From NCBI RefSeq assembly GCF_015751785.1, contig NZ_JADOTY010000001.1, forward strand, positions 3,658,001 through 3,722,000: a DNA stretch of 64,000 nt, read 5' to 3'. The translations under genes and the position numbers were made by a program. This document shows, one piece after another, positions 58,781 through 64,000 of the stretch (position 1 is the first letter of the stretch; the number at the start of each line of letters is the position of its first letter). The notes beneath the pieces were generated by a model. The model was not told where the DNA came from. It saw only the letters and a list, made by a program, of their open reading frames with translations, and ran no database searches. Source of the stretch: Micromonospora vinacea (GTDB lineage: Bacteria > Actinomycetota > Actinomycetes > Mycobacteriales > Micromonosporaceae).

Positions 58781-59859
58781 CACCGCTCCCTGGCGGCGGT
58801 CAGCCCGTGCGCGACCAGCGGTGCCACCATCTCGCCGATCCGGTCGAAGCCCTCGCCGAGCGTCTGCCCGAGCGTGTGGCGGTAGTGGATGCCCTCGCAG
58901 ATGACAGCGAGCTTGAAACAGCCCAGTGCCACGTGCCAGTGCAGCGGGCCGACGTCCACGTCGCTGCGTCCGGCGTACCTGTCGATCAGCTCGCTGCCCG
59001 TGGGGAAGCCGGCGCGCGGGCCGAGCCCGTCGGCGACGGGGTTGCCCGCTGCGGTGTCGCTGCCACCGAGCACGTCCCAGTACGTCAGCAGCAGCCCCAG
59101 GTCGGCGAGGGGGTCGCCGAGGGTGGCCATCTCCCAGTCGAGCACCGCGTGCACGGCCACCGGGTCGGCTGAGGCGAGGAGGTTGTCCAGCCGGTAGTCG
59201 CCGTGCACGATCCGGCCGGCGTTCGCGCCCTCCGGGGCGGTCGCCGCGAGCAGGTCGCGCAGCTCGTCGATGCCGGGCAGTGGGCGGCTGCGGGAGCGGT
59301 CGAGTTGCCCGGCCCAGCGGCGGACCTGCCGGGCCAGGTAGCCCTCGGGGCGGCCGAAGTCGGCCAACCCGACGCTGGACGGGTCGACGCTGTGCAGCGC
59401 GGCGAGGGTGTCCATCATCGCCATGGCGAGGGCCCGGCGGCGCTCGTCGCCCAGCGGGTCGGTCTGCGCGCGGGTGCGGAACACCTCGCCGGGCATCCGC
59501 TCCATGAGGTAGAACGGTGCGCCGATCACCTCGGGGTCGGTGCAGAGCAGCAGCGTGCCCGGGACCGGCACATCGGTCGGCGCCAGCGCCGAGATCACCC
59601 GGAACTCGCGTGCCATGTCGTGCGCGGTCGCCAACACGTGGCCCAGCGGTGGGCGGCGCAGCACCACCTCGTGGTCGCCGAGGCGCAGCAGGTAGGTGAG
59701 GTTGGACTTGCCGCCCGCGATCAGCGTGGCACGCAGCGGCCCGACGGCAAGCTCGGGTCGGTGCTCCGCCAGATGCTCGGCGAGACGGTCCAGGGCCAGC
59801 CCCGCCGGCGAGAGGGAAACGGCCCCCGGCCGTGACGCGTCGACGGCCGGATCGCTCAT
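58780..59859 (-). CDS. Phosphotransferase family protein (ACAD10/11-like kinase)
   Basis: 359 residues from the ATG at 59859; an open stretch of 29 codons upstream is Ser/Gly-rich and not conserved-looking. Aminoglycoside-phosphotransferase fold: [20 protein letters not shown] (ATP lysine region), catalytic loop [14 protein letters not shown] and metal-binding [17 protein letters not shown]. In the ACAD10/11 pathway such kinases phosphorylate 4-hydroxyacyl-CoA before elimination; the overlap with the dehydrogenase gene supports that. No drug resistance role is implied. Confidence 0.9.
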   Translation of the reverse strand: MSDPAVDASRPGAVSLSPAGLALDRLAEHLAEHRPELAVGPLRATLIAGGKSNLTYLLRLGDHEVVLRRPPLGHVLATAHDMAREFRVISALAPTDVPVPGTLLLCTDPEVIGAPFYLMERMPGEVFRTRAQTDPLGDERRRALAMAMMDTLAALHSVDPSSVGLADFGRPEGYLARQVRRWAGQLDRSRSRPLPGIDELRDLLAATAPEGANAGRIVHGDYRLDNLLASADPVAVHAVLDWEMATLGDPLADLGLLLTYWDVLGGSDTAAGNPVADGLGPRAGFPTGSELIDRYAGRSDVDVGPLHWHVALGCFKLAVICEGIHYRHTLGQTLGEGFDRIGEMVAPLVAHGLTAARER

Positions 59860-60009
59860 CCGACTAGTTGATGGCAGCCCGCTCACGTTGTCAAGGTCAG
59901 AATTTCCGCTCGGGACATGCCCCTGCAACAGGGACGAAATGGTCAACTACCAGGCTGGGGTCAGCCTGCCGGCCGCTCTCTCGCCGGCCCGCCGAGCGGA
60001 GGGACAGAC

Positions 60010-60711
60010 ATGTTGCTGCGAGTTCGGGTCACCCTGCCGGACCGTCCGGGCACCCTCGGTCAGGTCGCCCGCACGTTGGGCGTCTCGGGGGCGGACATCG
60101 TCCAGGTGGTGGTCCTCGAACGACTCGGCGGGCGCGCGGTGGACGACTTCACTGTCGTCTGGCCGGGTGCGGCGCGTGTGGAGCGGCTGCTGGCCGGCCT
60201 CGCGGCGATACCGGGCGTGCGGGTGGACGGCGTGTGGCGGGCGATCGGCGCGCCCACCACCACCGGCCAGGACGCGGAGCTGTTGGCCCAGGTCGCGGCC
60301 AACCCGGCCGACGGGTTGGCCACCCTGGTCGACGCGGTGCCCGGGTTGTTGGCCGCCGACTGGGCCGTGGCCGCAGTGGTGCCGGTCGACTGGGCCTCGC
60401 GCACCAGCGGTGGCGGGGCGACAGTGGGGCACGCCAGCTGGCGTACCCCCGTGCCCCTGCGGTTGCCGGAGGTGACCCCGCTGCGCGGCCGGTCGATGAC
60501 CACGCCCGACGGCACCCACCACGCGATCGCGCCGTTCGGCCGGGCGGGCCTGGTGCTGGTGGTGGCCCGCGAGCGCAGCGAGACCCTCTCCGCCGCAGCG
60601 TTCCACAGCACCGAGGTGGACCGGCTCACCCAGCTCGTCCGCGCCTGCGCGGTGATCCTCGGCGACCGACTCGACCTCGTCGGCGCGCCGCCGGTGGTCG
60701 CCGGCCCCTGA
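60010..60711 (+). CDS. ACT-domain protein
   Basis: 233 residues from ATG 60010 with GGAGG upstream. Residues 1-70 form an ACT domain (LLRVRVTLPDRPGTLGQVAR, then GVSGADIVQVVVL), which binds amino acids. The remainder (about 80-233) has alternating helices and strands resembling the middle part of the ACT-GNAT protein encoded next, but no GNAT domain follows. Probably an amino-acid-responsive regulatory protein, perhaps a partner of the downstream acetyltransferase. Function unproven. Confidence 0.75.
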   Translation: MLLRVRVTLPDRPGTLGQVARTLGVSGADIVQVVVLERLGGRAVDDFTVVWPGAARVERLLAGLAAIPGVRVDGVWRAIGAPTTTGQDAELLAQVAANPADGLATLVDAVPGLLAADWAVAAVVPVDWASRTSGGGATVGHASWRTPVPLRLPEVTPLRGRSMTTPDGTHHAIAPFGRAGLVLVVARERSETLSAAAFHSTEVDRLTQLVRACAVILGDRLDLVGAPPVVAGP

Positions 60712-60800
60712 CCGGCCCGAGGAGTTCCCGGGCCGACACCGCCGGGCAACCGGGCGGCAACAGGCGGGGGTGAGGCTCTTACCGGGGAAGGGAGCCAACC

Positions 60801-61877
60801 ATGACGTTGTGGCGGATCCGAGCGACGGTGGACGACCGACCGGGTTACCTGTCGGTGCTCACGGCAAGCCTGGCGCTGCGCGGGGTCAACATCCTCACCG
60901 TGCAGGTGCAGCCCACCGAGCAGGGCGCGGTGGACGACTTCCTGGTCGACGCGCCGGACGCGCTCGACGAGGCCGAGTTGATCGCCGCCGTCGAGCGGGG
61001 CCGGGGGCGGGACTGCTGGGTGGCGCGCAGCGAGGCGCGTGGTCTGGCCGACCAGCCCACCCGGGTGCTCGGGCTGGCCAACCGGCTGGTCCGTGACCCG
61101 GACGCCACGGGCGAGGCGTTGCGGACCCTGCTCGCCGCCGACGTCGTCAGCTGGCGGCCGGCGTCGGTGGGCGTCGAACGGGGAATCACCGGGGCCAGCA
61201 TGCTGCTGGCCGACCCGGCGGGCGGTTCGTTCGCGCTGCGCCGGGCCGCGCCCGACTTCACCCCGGCGGAATACGCGCGGGCGCAGGCCCTGGTCGAGCT
61301 GGCCGCCACAGTGGCGCGCCGAGCCGCCGAACAGGTCACAGTGGTGCTGCCCGACGGCGCGGAGGTGGCCGTCCGACCGGCCAGCGCCCGCGATCTGTCC
61401 GGCGTCGTCGAGCTGCACGAGGCGTGCTCACCGCGCAGCCGGCAGCGGCGTTACCTGGGCGGGGCGGCGCTGCCGCAGCCGGCCCGCCTGCGTCGGCTGC
61501 TGGAGCCGAGCCGAGGGTTGACGCTGATCGCCAGCACCACCGGGTCCGACGGCACTGCCGAGTCGGTGGTCGCCATGGCGAACCTGCTCGGCGAGGGCGA
61601 CGAGGCCGAGGTGGCGCTGCTGGTGCGGGACGACTGGCAGCGGCGCGGGCTCGGGTCGGCGCTGCTGCGCCGGCTGGTCCAGCACGCCGACCGGTCCGGG
61701 TACGCGGCGCTGGTGCTGCACATCCAGGCCACCAACGACCCGATGCTGCGCACGCTGCACCGGCTCGGTCGGCCGGCCGCGACGGAGCGCGACGGTGGGC
61801 TGCTCACCCTCACCGTGCCGCTCGCTGTCGCCGCCCCGGCGGACCGGAAGGGCGCGTTCGCCGCGCCCGGCGTCTAG
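60801..61877 (+). CDS. ACT-GNAT protein acetyltransferase
   Basis: 358 residues, GGGAAGGGAGCC before the ATG. An N-terminal ACT domain (1-70: TLWRIRATVDDRPGYLSVLT) is followed by a middle segment (75-185) and a C-terminal GNAT domain (about 190-345) with VALLVRDDWQRRGLGSALLRRL as the acetyl-CoA loop. Enzymes with this architecture from Micromonospora acetylate proteins such as acetyl-CoA synthetase and are controlled allosterically by amino acids (cysteine and arginine reported). Same strand as the ACT-only gene, 89 bases downstream. A hairpin terminator follows. Confidence 0.9.
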   Translation: MTLWRIRATVDDRPGYLSVLTASLALRGVNILTVQVQPTEQGAVDDFLVDAPDALDEAELIAAVERGRGRDCWVARSEARGLADQPTRVLGLANRLVRDPDATGEALRTLLAADVVSWRPASVGVERGITGASMLLADPAGGSFALRRAAPDFTPAEYARAQALVELAATVARRAAEQVTVVLPDGAEVAVRPASARDLSGVVELHEACSPRSRQRRYLGGAALPQPARLRRLLEPSRGLTLIASTTGSDGTAESVVAMANLLGEGDEAEVALLVRDDWQRRGLGSALLRRLVQHADRSGYAALVLHIQATNDPMLRTLHRLGRPAATERDGGLLTLTVPLAVAAPADRKGAFAAPGV

Positions 61878-61884
61878 GCCCGAC

Positions 61885-61925
61885 GAGGGCCCCTTGCGCG
61901 CGCCGAACGTCCACAAGGGGGCCTC
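61885..61925. terminator. Hairpin between convergent genes
   Basis: GAGGGCCCCTTG (61885-61896) and CAAGGGGGCCTC (61914-61925) pair with one mismatch, 7 bases after the ACT-GNAT stop and 14 before the end of the aldehyde dehydrogenase gene. Confidence 0.7.
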
Positions 61926-61939
61926 TCGCGTTCCCGGTA

Positions 61940-63505
61940 TCAGGTGGTGGGGTAGCTGCTGTAGTCGGGGAAGTTGCCGTAGAGCCGGCTGTCGCCGCCG
62001 ACGGTGACGGCCTGCACCAGCAGGTCGCCGCCAACGAACGCGCCCTTCCAGGAGGCGCCCCGGCCGCCGAACGGTTCGTCCCGGTCACCGCGTGAGCGCG
62101 GCTTGTTGATGCCCACCTTGAACGCCTGCAGGTCCACGGCGAGCTTGCCGGCCTCGTCGGTGTCGTCGCAGGCCAGCGAGGCCACCAGCGCGCCGTTGGA
62201 GGCGTTCATCGCGGCCAGCAGTTCGTCGGTGGTGTCCACCACGACGATCGTGTCGACCGGCCCGAACGGCTCGGCGTGCATCAGCCGGGACCGTCCGGGC
62301 GGGGCGAGCAGCACCGACGGCGCCACGTAAGCCGACGTGTCCTGCCCGGGAAGGAACGGCGCGCCGGTGAGCTTGCCCCGGTGCAGCGGGATCGCGCCGC
62401 CGCGGACCGCCTCGTCGACAGTGCGGCGTAGCTCGTCGGCTTTCGCGGCGCTGATCAGCGGCCCGAAGTCCAGCTCGGGTAGCGGGTCACCGGCGGCCCA
62501 GTCGTCGCCGACGGCGAGCGGGTGACCGAAGCGGACCGAGCGGACGACCGGCAGGTACATGTCGAGGAACTCGTCGACCAGGTCGCGCTGCACCACGAAC
62601 CGGGGGTACGCGGTGCAGCGCTGCTTGCCGTACTCGAAGCCCTTCCTGAGGTAGGTGGCGAGCAGGTCCCACTGGGAGAAGTTCCAGATGCCCCAGGCGT
62701 TCAGACCCTCCTGCTCGATGAAGTGCCGCTTGTCGCTGTCGAGCAGCGCGGCGGCCACCTTGCCGCCGTTGGACCGGCCGCCGACGAACGCCACCGCGCC
62801 GATCTCGGGTGCCCGGACCAGCACCTCGGACAACTCCCCGCCGCTGCCGGAGACGAGCGTGGCGGGCAGTCCGGCCCGGCGCATCAGCGCGTGCGCGACG
62901 GTCAGGCAGACCGCGCCGCCCTGGGACGGGGTCTTGGCGATTACCGCGTTGCCGGCCAGGAGCTGCACCAACTCGGCGTGCACCAGCACGCTCATCGGGT
63001 AGTTCCACGACGCGATGTTGCTGACCGGCCCGGGCAGTGGCTGGCGGCCGTCGGCGAGCATCCGGTCGATCTCGCCGACGTACCAGCGGACGCCGTCGAG
63101 CGCCCGGTCCACGTCGGCGCAGGCCAGCCGCCACGGCTTGCCGATCTCCCAGACCAGCAGCAGGGCGAGCAGGTCGCGGTGGGCGGTGAGCGAGTCCAGG
63201 GCGTCGACGACCCGGGCCTTGCGGTCGGCCAGCGGGGTCCAGGCCCAGGTCCGGTGCGCGGCGGCGGCGTGGGCGACAGCGGCGCGCGCGGTGGTCGCGT
63301 CGATCCGGGGCAGGTTGATGAGGACTGTGTTGTCCACCGGGGTGCGGATCGCGGCGGGTTGGCCGACCGCCCGCCATTCGCCCTCGACCAGGTTGTGCAG
63401 TGTGGTGACGCCGTCGACCTCGGCGCCGAACGCCTCCGGGGTGACGGCCACCGCGCGGGCCAGGATGTCGGTCCAGGCGGTGTCGTCGGCGAGTCGTAGT
63501 GCCAT
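61940..63505 (-). CDS. Aldehyde dehydrogenase family protein (PaaN-like)
   Basis: 521 residues, GAGGAGA upstream of the ATG. An ALDH fold with SNIASWNYPMSVLVHAELVQ (NAD-binding), FIEQEGLNAW as the active-site glutamate region, catalytic Cys297 in GKQRCTAYPRFVV, and the C-terminal FGGRGASWKGAFVGGDLLVQ. Several signature residues differ from typical ALDHs (FIEQEG in place of ELGG), as in the PaaN/ring-opening group; a semialdehyde in aromatic or fatty acid breakdown is a possible substrate. Monocistronic. Confidence 0.85.
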   Translation of the reverse strand: MALRLADDTAWTDILARAVAVTPEAFGAEVDGVTTLHNLVEGEWRAVGQPAAIRTPVDNTVLINLPRIDATTARAAVAHAAAAHRTWAWTPLADRKARVVDALDSLTAHRDLLALLLVWEIGKPWRLACADVDRALDGVRWYVGEIDRMLADGRQPLPGPVSNIASWNYPMSVLVHAELVQLLAGNAVIAKTPSQGGAVCLTVAHALMRRAGLPATLVSGSGGELSEVLVRAPEIGAVAFVGGRSNGGKVAAALLDSDKRHFIEQEGLNAWGIWNFSQWDLLATYLRKGFEYGKQRCTAYPRFVVQRDLVDEFLDMYLPVVRSVRFGHPLAVGDDWAAGDPLPELDFGPLISAAKADELRRTVDEAVRGGAIPLHRGKLTGAPFLPGQDTSAYVAPSVLLAPPGRSRLMHAEPFGPVDTIVVVDTTDELLAAMNASNGALVASLACDDTDEAGKLAVDLQAFKVGINKPRSRGDRDEPFGGRGASWKGAFVGGDLLVQAVTVGGDSRLYGNFPDYSSYPTT

Positions 63506-63939
63506 CGCTTCTCCTCAGGGTTGACCGGGGAGCGGCGGCGTCGACGGCACCGCTGGTGAGCCGTACTGTCTCGCGCCTGGTGACGGGTCAGCAACAGTAC
63601 GTTTGTCTGGCTGGCCGCCGACGCGCTCCAGCGGCGTGAGGATCTTTCCGGAGGCTTCTGCGGTGAGCTGCGCAAACGCTGAATACATATTGAGCTAGCT
63701 CGATGGTGTGAGATGCTCCGCAGTGGTTACTCGTGAGTACGAAAGCGACGCGGCGTGCCTCGGCCGCAACTGGCGGGCTTCCCAACCGCCGACCCGACCA
63801 TTACATTGTCGGTTATCCATGGGAGCGCTTCCATGACCCGTGGTCACACCGCCACCCCCGCTGTCGCCGGTGGCCGTGCCGCCCGTACGCCGTCCCGCGT
63901 CGGTGCGACCGCCGGCGGCGCCTCCGACAGGAGCCCGCC
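63506..63939. other. 434-base gene-free region with CebR box
   Basis: It separates the aldehyde dehydrogenase gene (-) from a plus-strand gene starting at 63940. It includes an A/T-rich patch (63677-63700), a 10-base palindrome GAGCTAGCTC at 63692-63701 and the CebR-type box at 63820. Small open frames here have no ribosome-binding sites or recognisable product. Confidence 0.6.
63820..63833. promoter_or_regulatory. CebR-type operator 3
   Basis: TGGGAGCGCTTCCA differs at one base from the CebR box and lies 106 bases upstream of the start codon of the last gene of the window, following an A/T-rich stretch. It suggests that this gene belongs to the cellobiose-controlled regulon. Confidence 0.75.
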
Positions 63940-64000
63940 ATGCGCCACCTGACCCGGCCGTTCAGCGGCCAGCCTGGCCGGTCACCGGCCGCCGACCAGC
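63940..64000 (+). CDS. Start of an unidentified gene (cut by window end)
   Basis: ATG at 63940 preceded by AGGAG seven bases upstream. The 20 visible residues, MRHLTRPFSGQPGRSPAADQ, are basic and do not identify a family. The CebR-type box ahead of it predicts a product used in cellulose or beta-glucan breakdown or uptake; only sequence beyond the window can tell. Confidence 0.6.
   Translation, partial: MRHLTRPFSGQPGRSPAADQ

Noticed and set aside
58780..59859. Aminoglycoside resistance kinase
   Set aside because: Coupling to an acyl-CoA dehydrogenase and ACAD10/11-like motifs point to acyl metabolism.
63588..63785. 65-codon minus-strand open frame
   Set aside because: No ribosome-binding site, odd codon use and no recognisable product.
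63834..63952. Short open frame directly after the CebR box
   Set aside because: Its ATG overlaps the operator and lacks a ribosome-binding site; the ATG at 63940 is better placed.
1..64000. tRNA, rRNA, CRISPR, IS elements or prophage
   Set aside because: None could be recognised by eye in the intergenic spaces; covariance or profile searches were not possible here.

Overview
The window is a high-GC actinobacterial chromosome segment, most likely Micromonospora or a close relative. Signs of this are GTG starts, near-universal G/C third positions, dense ATGA/TGATG gene couplings, an ACT-GNAT acetyltransferase of the type described from Micromonospora, a coproporphyrin-dependent haem gene pair, a DUF222-HNH protein, and hairpin repeats in convergent gaps. 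I saw no rRNA, tRNA, CRISPR array, insertion sequence or prophage. Boundaries rest on reading frames, start codons and Shine-Dalgarno matches read by eye; no database search was run.

Layout. 1-938: end of a haem oxidase gene and hemQ. 1.0-6.7 kb: two acetyltransferases, an EamA exporter, two secreted lytic polysaccharide monooxygenases (one with a cellulose-type CBM2, one with a chitin-type CBM5/12), a lone CBM48 protein and a DUF305 lipoprotein. 6.8-15 kb: msrB, a stand-alone NHEJ polymerase (LigD-Pol), an ECF sigma factor with its membrane partner, a MarR/metallo-hydrolase pair, a DUF222-HNH gene, and a DUF2975/XRE/small-membrane-protein operon. 15.1-22.8 kb: a four-gene FtsX/MacB-type ABC exporter operon. 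22.9-29.9 kb: mixed single genes, including a K+ channel, a secreted tripeptidyl-type peptidase, an ATP-dependent DNA ligase and an AlkA-type glycosylase.

30.4-39.9 kb holds a tight five-gene operon: three Stealth-family sugar-phosphate transferases, a PIG-L deacetylase fused to a propeller-like domain, and a GT4 glycosyltransferase with a long unassigned C-terminal region. Together they look like a pathway for a phosphodiester-linked surface glycan. 40-42.2 kb has a lipoprotein and a SigK/RskA-like sigma/anti-sigma pair.

42.4-49.7 kb is a minus-strand set in the order herA, sbcD, sbcC, nurA-like, spermidine-synthase-like. It resembles the archaeal HerA-NurA-Mre11-Rad50 DNA-end-resection operon. 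49.8-51.3 kb has a RibD-type reductase coupled to a 39-residue Cys-rich protein, and a pRiA4b ORF-3 family protein.

51.4-57.4 kb is a cellobiose uptake and hydrolysis operon (cebE-cebF-cebG-bglC-cebR) behind a promoter with two CebR-type boxes. A third box of the same type lies at 63820 ahead of a gene cut by the window end. With the two LPMOs this points to a saprophyte that degrades plant and chitin polymers. 57.5-63.5 kb carries an acyl-CoA dehydrogenase/phosphotransferase pair, two tandem ACT-domain genes and an aldehyde dehydrogenase.
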